Assembly: GCA_033980235.1 (NCBI GenBank)
Contig: CM067059.1
Span: 18,982,100 to 19,046,099, forward strand
Length of the DNA: 64,000 nt
Direction of reading: 5' to 3'
Source: Diadema setosum
Lineage: Eukaryota > Echinodermata > Echinoidea > Diadematoida > Diadematidae
Translations under genes and position numbers: made by a program
Part shown: one piece after another, positions 22,976-34,760 of the stretch
Layout: every line of letters starts with the position of its first letter
How positions within the stretch are numbered: the stretch's first letter is position 1
Notes under the pieces: model-generated
Told to the model about the DNA's origin: nothing
The model's input: only the letters and a program-made list of their open reading frames with translations
Database searches by the model: none

Positions 22976-23799
22976 CCTGTATCTTCCAAGTTTTACCCCC
23001 TCCATTATTTTTTTTTTCTATTCTAATTTCACTTCTAAAAAAAAAAATTAAAAATTAAATCCAAACCTGATCAAATAGAGCCTTCTGGATTTTGAAAAAA
23101 AAGAAAATCCAGCCTTTCTTTTTTCACATCCAAGTTGGATTAGATATTAAATAGAATATTGTAGATAATCACATATCACAAATTTAAGTGTGTTTTGCAC
23201 TCAAAACTCCAAAAAATGTCCGCGACAATCATCAATGGTGATTTATACGTCAACTGACATACCTGGTATACAGATCACATGCTAAGGTAACTGCAGGTAA
23301 CTTGACAAACTGTGACTAACCACAGTGATGTTTGGAGTACATAACCACCAATGGCAACTGCATGTCAATTGACAGACACTGATACGTATGCTCATAGGTA
23401 AAATGCAGGTAACGTGACAAATAACTGATCGACCAATAAGTACAATAATGTACATGTAATTAGCTATCTAATATCCCAGACTCGCCTGTATTACACAGTC
23501 ATAAAGATTACGCTTGCTAAGTTAGTTAAATCCAGGTCACTAGTTCCACATCTGCACAGGCCTATACTGACTACATAGATCTACCATATTTGGTTTAGAT
23601 GCTGCTAGTCATCTCATAAGTTAACAGGGGGTTTCTGCATGCCAGCCTCCCCTAACAATTGATTTATGCACTGACATGATAGCAACACACGCGACATATT
23701 GGGCCGCATGCATAAAAGGTAGCAATCGCTTGCAAGCAATTGCTTCAAGCACAAGCACAAGCTTGTCATGCAAAAGATCAAGATCGAGATCAAGCTTAA

Positions 23800-24474
23800 C
23801 CCTAACTAGGCCGGGGGGGCCTCCGAGGCCCCCCCCTCGACGTTCCGCGCGATGTATTGCTAACGCGAAAAGCTATCGCCGCGACGTTTCGTGACTTTTT
23901 TCTTTCGAGTCTCCCGCATCTTTTGACACCAAATTTGCGATACCCGGGCACGCGGTTCCGAAGTTACGCATAAATATGTACGTGCATGTCAGACCAAAAA
24001 TTGCTCCAAAACGTGAATTTGTGTACAATTTCAATGCAAACTGTGCTTACAGGCAAATTTCATAAAAGCATGATTATTTTGAGGTTTTATGGATTAAAAT
24101 CAATTAATAACATATTTTCTTGTTCGGAACAATGTCACGGACAAGTTTCATCGAAAAAACAATGAAATACATAAGAAATTCAAAAAACAATAAAATTTTT
24201 TTCTGATGGCGTAATTTTTCCTCTTATATTTGCTCAGGACACTGAAAGGAATATTTCCACAAAAAATGTGCCCATTTTGAGCTTTATTTAGTGATTTATA
24301 CCGAATTGTCTGATTTCATGCATCATTACGCATAAATTAGCATAATTTAGCATAAAAGATAATTTCTTTAAATTCAACTTCATGGTACTTTAGATTACAT
24401 CATAGGCAACGTGTGTGCCAATTTTCGTCGCGATTGCGCGGTCGACGGCCGAGATCTGGAGGGGGGGCCTGGGA

Positions 24475-24508
<34 letters not shown>

Positions 24509-24545
24509 CTCTATGATCTACCTAAATAGCCCGGCCTAGTTAGGG
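23800..24545. mobile_element. TTAA-flanked MITE with CCCTAACTAGGCCGGG ends
   Basis: TTAA at 23796-23799 and 24546-24549. The 16-bp termini CCCTAACTAGGCCGGG and CCCGGCCTAGTTAGGG are perfect inverse repeats. GC-rich subterminal hairpins (GGGGGGCCTCCGAGGCCCCCC on the left; GGCCTGGGAGGCC with a 30-base C run on the right) surround an A/T-rich core without coding potential. TTAA duplication places it near piggyBac or Kolobok elements. Confidence 0.92.
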
Positions 24546-24934
24546 TTAAGCAACTGCTAACCTTTGCAATTGCTTGCGGGTTAGATAAGATGTATTTGAA
24601 TGGGCGTGTATGTGGGGAAACATTTCCTGACATAGCAGGAGAGCTATAAAATGACACTCATCAATGCACACACATAAGACACACACACACACACACCATA
24701 GATGCCAAGTTCAAAAAAAAAAATTATGAGTGAGATTTTCATGAATTTTTAGCTCATAATGGTGCAAGCTGGTGCATACTTATGTGACTGGTGTATTTTT
24801 TACTTACTTTGAAAGACAAAATTGAAATATGCCTTCAATTGCAACTCTCACTTTAATCCTTTAAAGGGGATGGCTAGTAACTGATCAGTGGGAATCAGTG
24901 GGAATGCTGGGGGATGATTGTTCCAATCCGTTTG

Positions 24935-25153
24935 GGGATTCATTTAAGAGCACATTATAAATCTACTATTGTGTGAAAATTATTTGTTTCAGAATGGTCT
25001 CATATTCAAGTAATGTGCAGTTTAATCAACCTGTCACTGTACAGGCATGCTAACCTGGAAACATTAAACTGCACATACTTGAATATGAGACCATTCTGAA
25101 GCAAATAATTTTCACACAACAATAGATACATAATGTACTCTTAAATGAATCCC
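24935..25153. repeat. Perfect-looking hairpin, ~91-bp arms
   Basis: Arms 24935-25026 (GGGATTCATTTAAGAG...) and 25063-25153 are inverse copies with only a few mismatches, separated by 36 bases that contain their own CCTGT/ACAGG stem. This is a foldback MITE. It abuts the LINE tail at 25181. Confidence 0.88.
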
Positions 25154-25180
25154 ACAAGGATTCATTTATGAATCCCACAA

Positions 25181-25700
25181 ATGGCCTACCAGTCTAGAGA
25201 AGCACCTTCCATTGATGGTTTCAAAAAGAATTTCAAGACATATATTTTCAATTTAAATGAACAATATTGTATACCTGTATGTATAGATCTAGCAGGGGCC
25301 GCGGAACGTTTTTCAGTGTGGGGGGGCTGCGGGACTGGGGGGGGTGACCCCCCCCCCCCCCCCCCCCCCCCCCCGCTTAGACGGGAAGAATCTAAGGGCT
25401 GAATCTTTGGGAATTGAAATTCATGAAGGTTGTGATTTTTTTCGATTTTTTTTTTTTTTACGAACCAAAAGTGTGGGGGGGCTGCAGCCCGGCCCCCAGC
25501 CCCCCCCCCCCCCCGCTTCCGCGGCCCCTGTCTAGTATGTGTACGTATATAGGCCTACTGTTTGTTGGTTTATTGTCTTAGTTTCTGTGATACTGTTGTA
25601 ACGTGACACAATATGTACTCTGTTCTATAGCGCCTTGAGTATCTTTTTTAGGGAGAAATGTGCGCTTTATAAGAGTCTCACTATTGATTATTAATGGACG
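25181..25700 (+). mobile_element. LINE 3' end (last residues of RT ORF plus 3' UTR), interrupted
   Basis: The frame REAPSIDGFKKNFKTYIFNL (from about 25199) matches the usual C-terminal tail of CR1/L2-like LINE reverse transcriptases. After the inserted element at 25293-25530, the 3' UTR resumes with TATAGCGCCTTGAGTATC and GTGCGCTTTATAAGAGTC, typical LINE 3'-end words. It is a 5'-truncated copy. From 25701 to 26870 no gene is supported; a 111-codon minus-strand frame at 26126-26461 lacks any known domain. Confidence 0.7.
25293..25530. mobile_element. GC-rich MITE inserted in a LINE tail, TCTAG duplication
   Basis: The ends CAGGGGCCGCGGAA and TTCCGCGGCCCCTG are perfect 14-bp inverse repeats. 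TCTAG occurs at 25288-25292 and 25531-25535. Two related halves each contain GTGTGGGGGGGCTGC followed by a long C run (27 bases at 25348). The clean site inside the LINE tail shows insertion after LINE decay. Its terminus resembles the CAGGGGCGGATC start of the array units at 30-35 kb. Confidence 0.9.
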
Positions 25701-26874
25701 AGGTGCAGGTCACTCGTCAAGTAGATCTACGCTTGCTATAGCAAAAACTTTTGCTCGCAAGCAATTGCTAGTAAATGCATATGGCCAATTACAAGTGCAC
25801 AACTCAGTGAATACAGTAATCTGTTCTTCTTATTTTGGAAGACCCGAACGCTGTTACTGCCTAACGTAAGTTTACAGCTAGCGCGCCCGGGGTTAGAACC
25901 CCCCACCCCCGCGTAAGTGTATCACCAATCGCGGCGATGACGTTGTCTCTTCGTTGGACTTGTCAGCATCAATTCCACTCACCAAAATGTGTGAAAGACG
26001 ATGTCCAAGCATAACTCTTGCATGCAAATTGAGTGCTAGCATTACTTAGAGATTTCAGCAGGATAGGTCAGTACCCGAAGACTGGCTTAGATTCTTCGAA
26101 AGCGGGATGATCATCCAACCTCATGTTATGTTGACAAACGAATGAGAACCAGTAGGCCTACAGGTCGAGTAGTAGGTCTAGTGCACGAGCAATTCAAGTA
26201 GCACCTACCATGGTAATTATGTACGAGGCTGGCCTCCTTCCAGCCTGTTCCCGCCCGACGAGCAACAGCTGTGCACTCGGAACATCGCCGAACGGAACAG
26301 GGGGGAGCGAGCAAGCTGACGGTGCAGTGGTGGTTTGGGTACAAACTTGTACTGATATCTGCGTACTGCACAGCAATCACTGAGTTGGTTGGGACGTGAT
26401 GTGTGTTTACGTGCGTGATGAGTATGGCATATGTAAAGTACGCATTCAACTCGATGCGCACGCAGAACTATGGACTCCGCCCCTTCACGAACTTATGTCC
26501 AATGAGAGAGCTCTTTTTCTTTTCTCTTTTTCCTGGATTAAAGGGGCCCTGGTAAATCCAAATGCACGTTGATTTGTGTTGATTTATGATACCCTCAACA
26601 TCACTTTTGCGGTGAAACGAATATCTAGAAACATTCCATATATTTTCAACGATTTTTTTCTTCTATTTTTCTTCACATTACTTGGGAACGCCCACAAAAG
26701 ATCCTTCCAAGCCAATCAATATTAATATTCTTGAGATGACCTCATCTGTCAATCATTGCTAAAGTACTGAAATGTTTAACAAAAGACATTGGAATGCACC
26801 CTCCCCTCGACTCAGCATAACTTGCATGTTCCCTCGCCATGTCTTTTGTTAGTCACATTAATATGACAGAAACA

Positions 26875-27220
26875 TAACACTAAATGTAATAACAACCCTA
26901 AATGTAATACATTTTAACGCTAAATGTAGTAACGACACTGAATGTAATACACCTTAACCTCAAATGTAATAATAACCCTAAAGGTAATATATTTTAACGC
27001 TAAATGTAATAACTGGAGACAACCTTAAATGTAATGCATGTCAACCCTAAGTGTATTATTGACCATAAATGTAATATCCACCCTGATGTAATACATCTTA
27101 ACCTTACATTTGCGCTTAGAAACATTGTATTAAGCGCACTACAAATGTAATGTATTATCATTATCATTATTAAATGTAATATCCAGCCTAAATATAATAT
27201 ATCTTAACCACATCTTTTAA
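26875..27220. repeat. Minisatellite based on CCTAAATGTAATA
   Basis: About 14 imperfect monomers, (A/C)NCCTAAATGTAATAN with alternating ACATTTTAAC or AACAAC spacers, giving 18-bp and ~37-bp periods. A stretch at 27113-27165 (GCGCTTAGAAACATTG ... TATTATCATTATCATTATT) looks like a LINE 3' terminus inserted in the array. No feature is seen at 27221-27885. Confidence 0.8.
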
Positions 27221-27889
27221 GAGCAGCAATATAGTTGCTTAGATTTGTTTTTGTTGTTTACCCAGATAATCACACAAAGTTTTAATTGTTCCTGTGATTA
27301 CTACAGAGTTAATTAGGTCCATGTGACATAGTTTTTAATTCTATTACCTCTATCATACAATCACACAAACATATTGTGTTCCAAATCAATCGTCATTCTG
27401 TGTTCATGATTGTTTACAATTTTGTTGAAAATGGAAAAAAAAAAATGATGGGTAAAAATGCTTTGCAAGGAAAATCTGAATCTGAATGATATTGCCAAAA
27501 CTAGATTTAGAAAATTAGAAATTAGAAAGATTTAGAAAGATTTCTTTATGAACCATAATTATCTATAACGTATTAAGTAAAATACTTTCTGGTTAGCATA
27601 TATTTACTGTCGTATATCAAAACTCACATATAATTTATGGATGATTGGAAGTCATGTTTTATTTCAGACACTCTTGAAACTCTGACTTGTTCTCACAAGA
27701 TCTGAATCAAACATCTAATTTGAGGTTCCATTTTAACAAAGCCTTTCAAGCTAGAGCTAGGGCGACAACGTCGGGGTAGCGTCCGGGTAATCATTTTCTT
27801 CTTTTTTTTTTTCCTACCCTGCCTTTTAAGAAGTAAACTTCTTTAAAGTTAACTTTTTTAATTCCTTTATCTCGCAAAATTTAATATTC

Positions 27890-28655
27890 CAGTTTAATTG
27901 AACAAAATAAAGGGAATTTGAATAATATTAAGCAAACAATAAATGATCTTGTGAAAAAAGAGAAAGAAAAACTTCCCCGATTTTATCAACAAGATGGGAT
28001 TGAAGTAAAGGACCAATTAGAAATTGTATTTTAACAATTACTTCAGCAATATTGGTCCTGAATTAGCTGCATCAATAATCATTGACTCTAATGTTTGCTG
28101 TTTCACTGATTATATTTTTGAACATTTTGAATCATCTTTATTTCTTACTCCAACCAATGGAAGTGAAATTTTGAAAATTGTGCAATCCTTTGAACCCAGT
28201 AAATCTTGTGGTTATAATGAAATAAGTGTCAAACTACTTTGAATAAAAAAAAAAATCCCCATTGAAACATATTTTCAATCTTTCTTTTATTTCGGAAATT
28301 TTTCCAGATTCCATGAAAATTGCTAAAGTAATCTCTATATTTTAAAAGGATGATCCTGCCGAAGTAAACCCCCCCCCAATCGCCCTTTTTCGTTGCTTCC
28401 CGTATTAGCTAAAACTCTTGAAAAATTAGTTTGTGATCGTTTATAAATTTCTTATTGATAGTAATCTTTTTAATCCGAATCAATTTGGTTTTAGGAAGGG
28501 CTACTCAACTGAGTACGCTTTAATACAATGATTATCATGATTGTGATGAAATTATTAACACTTTTTCTAACAAAGAACATTTAATTGGAGTTTGTTAGGA
28601 TTTAAGTAAAGCTTTTGACACAATAAATTGATCATCAAATTTTGATTTACAAATC
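27890..28655 (+). pseudogene. Decayed LINE reverse transcriptase (CR1/jockey group)
   Basis: Reading across frames gives NNYFSNIGPELAASI, a KIVQSFEPSKSCGYNEIS segment (equivalent to the KSPGCDGI region), RPFSLLPVLAKTLEKLVCDRL, NPNQFGFRKGYSTEYAL and DLSKAFDTI. These are the successive conserved blocks of the RT fingers and palm. Several stops, frameshifts and an embedded C run break it, and it ends just after the first catalytic Asp block at about 28655. It differs from the LINE at 48-51 kb at most positions, so it is another family. Confidence 0.85.
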
Positions 28656-28667
28656 ATCTAAAGGTTC

Positions 28668-28850
28668 TAGGACTGCTCCCCCGGGGACTACTCCCACCTG
28701 ACAACTCCCCCGGAGGACGTCTCCCCCGAAGGGCGACTCCCCCGGAGGACGACTCCCCCGGAGGACGACTCCCCGGAGGACTACTCCCCCGGAGGACCAC
28801 TCCCCCGGACGACAACTCCCCCGGATGACCAATCCCCTGGTCGACCAACC
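28668..28850. repeat. 16-bp minisatellite, CTCCCCCGGAGGACGA, about 11 units
   Basis: Units such as ACTCCCCCGGAGGACG repeat every 16-18 bases with small variants, and CCCCCGG is invariant in most. The array starts where the LINE pseudogene stops. The minus-strand reading gives Gly/Pro-rich open frames that are products of the repeat. Confidence 0.92.
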
Positions 28851-29214
28851 ACACCACTTTTCATGAAAGAATTCGATTTAAATTCCTTTTGACGCTGATC
28901 TTTCAAGAGTGACAGAGTTAACTTTAAGTTTGTGTGAACGTAGCTTAATTCATCTATGCATTTCTTCATTCATTCATTTTATAATGATAACTGAGCTTTG
29001 GCTAAGTACGCGGAAATTAATTTCAGAAACAATGCAAAAATAGAGGTTCGCCATCATTATTCTGTAAAACTATGGGGTCACCTCATCCCTTAATTCCCAA
29101 ATTCCCATCAGCTGTCCATCTTATTTATGCGCTTTTAGCAATCGTTTTTATTCACACAATACAATGATTAAGCATAAAGATGTATGTGAATGGGGTGCAT
29201 GGGGCAGTATTATA

Positions 29215-29990
29215 GCCCCTGTCGGGATTCGGGGGCGGAGCCCCCGGAAGCTCCCGAGATTTTAGACATTGTAAACTTGAAGGTGGGCTCTGTTTCAATC
29301 AAAATCAAGCGTGGGTGGCTTTACAGAACACATTACTTCAGCGTAAAACTTCAGTGAGGTGCAGGGGCAGAGCCCCAGCCTGCGGGGTGGGGGGAGGAGC
29401 GCAGCCCCTTGAAATTCTCGAGATTTGTACATATTTTAAACCATGAAGAAAACCGCTGTTTTTAATAAAAATGTGACATGCCTTTATGCTTTCCACAATA
29501 AATTGCGCCAGCGCAAATTAAGTTCTATGCGGGTATGGATCCAGGGGCCCACCTTAGGATCCCTGGTGGGGTGCACCGTGCATGGCAGAGCCCCTGCCGA
29601 GTGTCTGGGGGAGCTCTAGAGATTCAGACATTTAAACCTTGAAGTTGGCAGCTATAAAAAAAAAAAAATAGCTTTGCTGGCTTTACACAACACATCGCTT
29701 CACCGTAAAACTTAGAGCCCATCCCAGGGTCCGGGAGTGGAGCCCCCCCCCCCCCCACCCCCCACCCACCCCCCCGAAGCTTTCGATATTGAAGCACTGT
29801 AAAGCTTGAAGATTGCCGCTATTTTTAATTAACAGTGACATGCCCATATACTTTACAAAAGCCATACGCACAGTTTTTCCTGTATTGGAGGGGCACAATT
29901 TACTTAAACAACGTGGATCACTGGAAGCGAGGGTGCGAAGCGCCCGAACTCGAAATTTTTGCATTTTCAGAACTGAAATTGAGTGATTCT
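29215..29990. repeat. Degenerate ~165-200-bp tandem repeat, 4-5 units
   Basis: Each unit has a GGGGGCGGAGCCCC-like GC-rich head, a CTCCCGAGATTTTAGACATTG-like segment (29251, 29412, 29615, 29778 and 29950), CCTTGAAGNTGGC and a TGACATGCC/TTTACA tail. Units are perhaps 70% alike. It directly precedes the AATGTCATAAC array. No gene between 28851 and 29214. Confidence 0.7.
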
Positions 29991-30119
29991 CATATAGGTG
30001 CACAGTTTGGTTGAATTTCGGGGGCAATTGCCCCCCCCCCCCCCTTGCTGCTCGTTAAGTAAACACTTTCGACAATACGACTCTTTCTATCTTTCTTCCA
30101 TTTTGAATATACTGGGTCC

Positions 30120-30345
30120 CTGTAGAGCCCACTAATGTCAGAATCGCCCACTAATGTCATAACACGTCCACGACAAATGTCAAAACAACCACTAATGTCA
30201 TAACACGTCGACGACAAATGTCATAACAACCACTAATGTCATAACACGTCGACGACAAATGTCAAAATCGGATTAACCACTAATGTCATAACATGTCGAC
30301 GACGAATGTCAAAATTTCCAAATTTACTGCAAATGTCATGACGCG
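30120..30345. repeat. ~42-bp tandem repeat, CACTAATGTCATAACACGTC
   Basis: Five units of CCACTAATGTCATAACACGTC followed by GACGACAAATGTC. Single copies of the same sentence sit between units of the large array that follows (30540-30590, 31265-31315, 34500-34570 inverse), so this is an expanded linker of that array. Confidence 0.85.
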
Positions 30346-33300
30346 TCACAAGGGCGGATCCTGGAATTCCATAAAGGGGAGGCGCCTTTACAAAATCAAA
30401 TGCTGGTGGGACCCCCCTCCCCCATTTCCTTCCTTTTATTTCTGTTGTGTTGACGAAATAAAGAGAGGGGGCAATAATGGGGGATGCGCCCCCTCTCAAT
30501 CCGTGATTGCGTCAACCGCAAATGTCAAAATCGGGGATTAACCACAAATGTCATAACACGTCGACCACAAAGGTCATAACGCGTCACAGGGGCGTATCCA
30601 GGAATTCCGAGAAGGGGAGGCACCTTTACAAAATCAAACGCTCGCGCGACCCCCTCCTCATTTTCGTCTTTTCATTTTGTCTTGTTTTAACAAAAAAATT
30701 TCAAACTAACTGCAAATGTCATAACGCGTCACAGGGGTGGATCCAGGAATTCCGTAAAGGGGAGGGGCGCCTTTAAAAAATCAAAGGCTGGCGTGACCCT
30801 CCCCCTTCCCCATTTTCATCTTTTTATATCTGTTGTGTTGACGACATAAAGAGAGGGGGCACTAAAGGGGAATGCACCCCCTCTCTATCCGCGATTGCGT
30901 CAACAGCAATGTCAAAATCGGGGATTAACCACAAATGTCTTATTCTTATTTTTATTTCTGTTGTTTTAACATAATAAAGTGAGAGGGCACCAGAGGGGGA
31001 AGCGCCCTCTCGATTCCTGATTGCGTCAACCACAAATATCAAAACTCATTGCTTGCATTACGGGGTGGGGGGGGGGGGGGGCGGATCTCGGAATTTCGTA
31101 AAGGGGAGGCGTCTTTACAAAGTCAAAGGCTGGCGCGACCCTCCCCCTTCCCCATTTTCATCTTTTTATTTCTGTTGTGTTGACGACATAAAGAGAGGGG
31201 GCACTAAAGGGGAATGCAACCCCTCTCTATCCGCGATTGCGTCAACAGCAATGTCAAAATCGGGGATTAACCACAAATGTCATAACACGTCGACCACAAA
31301 GGTCATAACGCGTCACAGGGGCGTATCCAGGAATTCCATGAAGGGGAGGCACCTTTACAAAATCAAAGGCTGGCGCGAAACCATCCCATTTTCTTCTTTT
31401 CATTTTGTCTTGTTTTAACAAAATATAGAGAGGGGGGTACCATGGGGGATGCGCCCCCTCTCGATCCATGATTGCGTCAACCACAAATAACCAAACTCAT
31501 TGCTTGCATTTACAGGGGCGGATCCAGGAATTCCGTAAAAGGGAGTCGTCTTTACAAAGTCAAAGGCTGACGCGACTCTCCCCCCCCTCCCCCATTTTCT
31601 TTTTTTTTAAATTTCTGTTGTGTTAACAAAACATATAGCGAGGGGGCACCAGAGGGGGATGCACCCCCTCTCTATCCGCGATTGCGGCAACCGCAAATGT
31701 CAAAATTGGATTAACCATAAATGTCATAAGACGTCGACCACAAAAATGTCAAAATTTCCAAACGTACTGCAAATATCATAACGCGTCACAGGGGCGGATC
31801 CAGGAGTTTCGTAAAGGGGAGCCGCCTTTACAAAATTAGAACTGCCCACCCCCTATTTTTTTCTTTTTATTTCTGTTGTTTGAAAAAAAAAAATGAAAGA
31901 AGGCACCAAAGAGGAATGCGCCCCCTCTCAATCCGCGATTGCATTATAGGGGCGGGTCCAGGAATTCCGTAAAGAGGAGACGCCTTCAAAAAATCCAATG
32001 CTTGCGCAAACCACCTCTCTTTTTTTTTAAATTTAATTTCTTTTGTGTTAACAAAAATAGAGACGGGGAAGGGGTATACCGCCGCCCCCCCCCCCCCTCT
32101 CTCGATCCGCGACTGCGTCAACCACGAGTTTATGGCAAATCTCATTGTTTGCATTGCATGGGGCGGAACCAGGAATTCCGTAAAGGGGAGGCCCCTTTAC
32201 AAAATTAAAGACTGCCGCACCCCCATTCTTTTCTTTTTCTTTCTTTTTTTCGTTTAAACAAAAGAAATAAAAAGAAATGATTAAGGGGGAGTTGGATTGC
32301 GCAAACCTTTCATTTTGAGAAGACGTCTCCCCTTTGCGCTTTACGGAATTCTTGGACCCGCCCCCGTCATGCAAGGAATGAGTTTTGACATTTGTGGTTT
32401 ATCCATCCCCCTCTGGTACACCCTCTCTATTTTTTGTTGTTGTTGTTAAAACAACAGAAATGATATGAAAAAAGAATAGGGGGTGCGGCATAACGCGTTA
32501 CAGGGGCGGATCAAGGAGTTTCGTAAAGGGGAGGCGTCTTTACAAAACTAGAACTGCCGCACCCCCATCCCCCCCCCATTTTATTTTTTCTTTTTTAAAA
32601 TTATTCTAACTAAAGAAAAGGAAGAGAGGGAGCACCCCCTATTTTTTTCATTTCTGTTGTTTTTAACAACAACAACAAAAAAAAAAAATAGAAAGGGGCA
32701 CCAGAGGGGGATGCGCCCCCTCTCGATCGGCGATTGCGTCAACCACAATGTCAGAACTCATTGCTTGCATTACAGGGGCGGGTCCAGGAATTCCGTAAAG
32801 CGTAAAGGGAAGACGTCTTCTCAAAATGATAGGTTGGCGTAATCCCCCTCCCCCTTATTAATTTCTTTTTATTTCTTTTGTTTAAACGACAGTTAAAGCG
32901 GCAGTCTTTAATTTTGTAAAGGGGCCTCCACTTTACGGAATTCCTGGTTCCGCCCCCTGTAATGCAAACAATGTTACATGGGTTTTGCCATTAACTTGTG
33001 GTTGACGCAGTCGCGGATCTAGAGGGGGACGCGGTACCCCCTCCCCGTCTCTATTTTTGTTAACACAAAAGAAATTACAGAGTAAATGAAAAAAAAAAAG
33101 GCGAGGCGGTTTGCGCAAGACTTTGATTTTATAAACGCGTCTCTCCTTTACGGAATTTGGACCCGCCCCTCTAATGCAAGCAATGGGTTTTGACATTTGT
33201 GTTTGACGCAATCGCGGATCGAGAGGGGACGCGTCCCTCTATGGTGCCTCCTTTAATTTTTTTAAACAATAGAAATAAAAAGAAAAAAATAAGGGGGTGC

Positions 33301-34760
33301 GGCAGATTTTAATTTTGTAACGGCGCCTCCCCTTTACGGAATTCCTGGATCCGCCCCTGTAAGGCAAGCAATTGGTTTTGAATATGGTTAACGCTATCGC
33401 GGATCGAGAAGGAGGCGCACCCCCCTCTGGTGCCACCTCTCTTTTTTTAAAACAACAATAAAATATGCGGGGTGCGGCAGCCCTAATAATTTTTTTGTTA
33501 AGTCCCTCCCGTTTACTGAATATTATTGATGGTTCCGCTCCTGTAATGCAAGCAATGTGTTTTGACATTTGTGGTTGACGCAATCATGGATGGGGAGGGG
33601 ACTGGTACATCTCTGGTGCCCCCTTTTTTTTGTTAAAACAACAGAAATAAATAAAAATGGGGGGGGGGGTGTGGAAGCCTTTAATTTTGTAAAGGCGCCT
33701 CCCTTTTACGGAATTCCTGGATCCACCCCTGTAATGCAAACGATGGATTTGACATTAACTTGTGGTTGACGCAATCTCAGATCGGGGGGCGCACCCCCTC
33801 TAGTGCCCCCTATCTATTTCTTGTTATAGAATAACAGAAATAAAAAGAAAAAATGGGGTAGGGTTGCGGTAGGTTTTAATTTTGAAAAGGCGCCTCCCCT
33901 TTACGGAATTCCTGGATCCGCCCCTGTAATGCAAGCAATGAGTTTTGACATTTTGTGGATGACGCAATCGCGGATCGAGACGGGCGCATCCCCCTCTGAT
34001 GCCCCCTCTCTTTTATTTTCTTCAAAACAACATAAATGATAACAAAAAGATGGGGGATGCGTCAGGTTTTAATTATGTAAAGGTGCCCCCTCCCCTATAC
34101 GGAATTCCTGGACCCGCCCCTGTAATGCAAGCAATGAGTTTGGTCATTTGTGGTTGACGCAATCATGGATCGAGAGGGAGTGCATCCCCCATGGTGCCCC
34201 CTCTCTATTATTTTGTTAGAACAAGAGAAAATGAAAAGAAGAAAATGGGGTGGTGTCGCGCGAGCCTTTGACTTCGTAAAGGCGCCTCCCCTTCACGAAA
34301 TTCCCGGATACGCCCCTGTAATGCAAGCAATGAGTTTGGTCATTTGTGGTTGACGCAATCATGGATCGAGAGGGGGCGCATCCCCCATGGTGCCCCCTCT
34401 CTATATTTTGCTAAAACAAGAGAAAATGAAAAGAAGAAAATGGGGAGGGGGTCGCGCGAGCCTTTGATTTTGTAAAGCGGAATTCCTGGATACGCCCCTT
34501 TGACGCGTTATGACCTTTGAGGTCGACGTGTTATGACATTTGTGGCTAATCCCCGATTTTGACATTTGCGGTTGACGCAACCGCGGATTGAGAGGGGGCG
34601 CATCCCCCTTTAGTGCCCCCTCTCTTTATCTTATCAACACAACAGAAATAAAAAGAAGAAAATGGGGAGGGGGGAGGGTCGCACCAACTTTTGACTTTCT
34701 AAAGACGCCTCCTGGAGTTCCTGGATCCGCCCCTGTAATGCAAACGATGGGTTTTGACAT
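30345..34760. repeat. Mirrored array of ~21 GGGGCGGATCCAGGAATTCC units
   Basis: Units of ~190-250 bp start with GGGGCGGATCCAGGAATTCC, then GTAAAGGGGAGGCGCCTTTA, a pyrimidine tract, TTCTGTTGTGTTGAC, AGAGAGGGGGCACC / GGATGCGCCCCCTCTC and GATTGCGTCAACCACAAATG. About nine are in + orientation (30351-32160), a mixed centre has one minus and two plus units (32340, 32500, 32773), and nine or ten are in minus orientation (32934-34705). Private variants appear at mirror positions on both sides (for example GGCGGAACCAGG at 32162 and its complement at 32943), showing one large inverted duplication. No coding sequence; frames are repeat products. Confidence 0.93.

Noticed and set aside
26126..26461. 111-codon minus-strand frame in a GC-richer segment
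   Set aside because: No domain or splice context; possible but unsupported.
28647..28857. Gly/Pro-rich minus-strand frames resembling a structural protein
   Set aside because: They are translations of the 16-bp minisatellite in several frames at once.
30293..34353. Many 60-120-codon frames with recurring GRRLYKIK / FDFVKAPPLYGIPG phrases
   Set aside because: The phrases come from the DNA repeat unit read in one frame in each orientation; they are not conserved as protein and lack starts and ends of a gene family.
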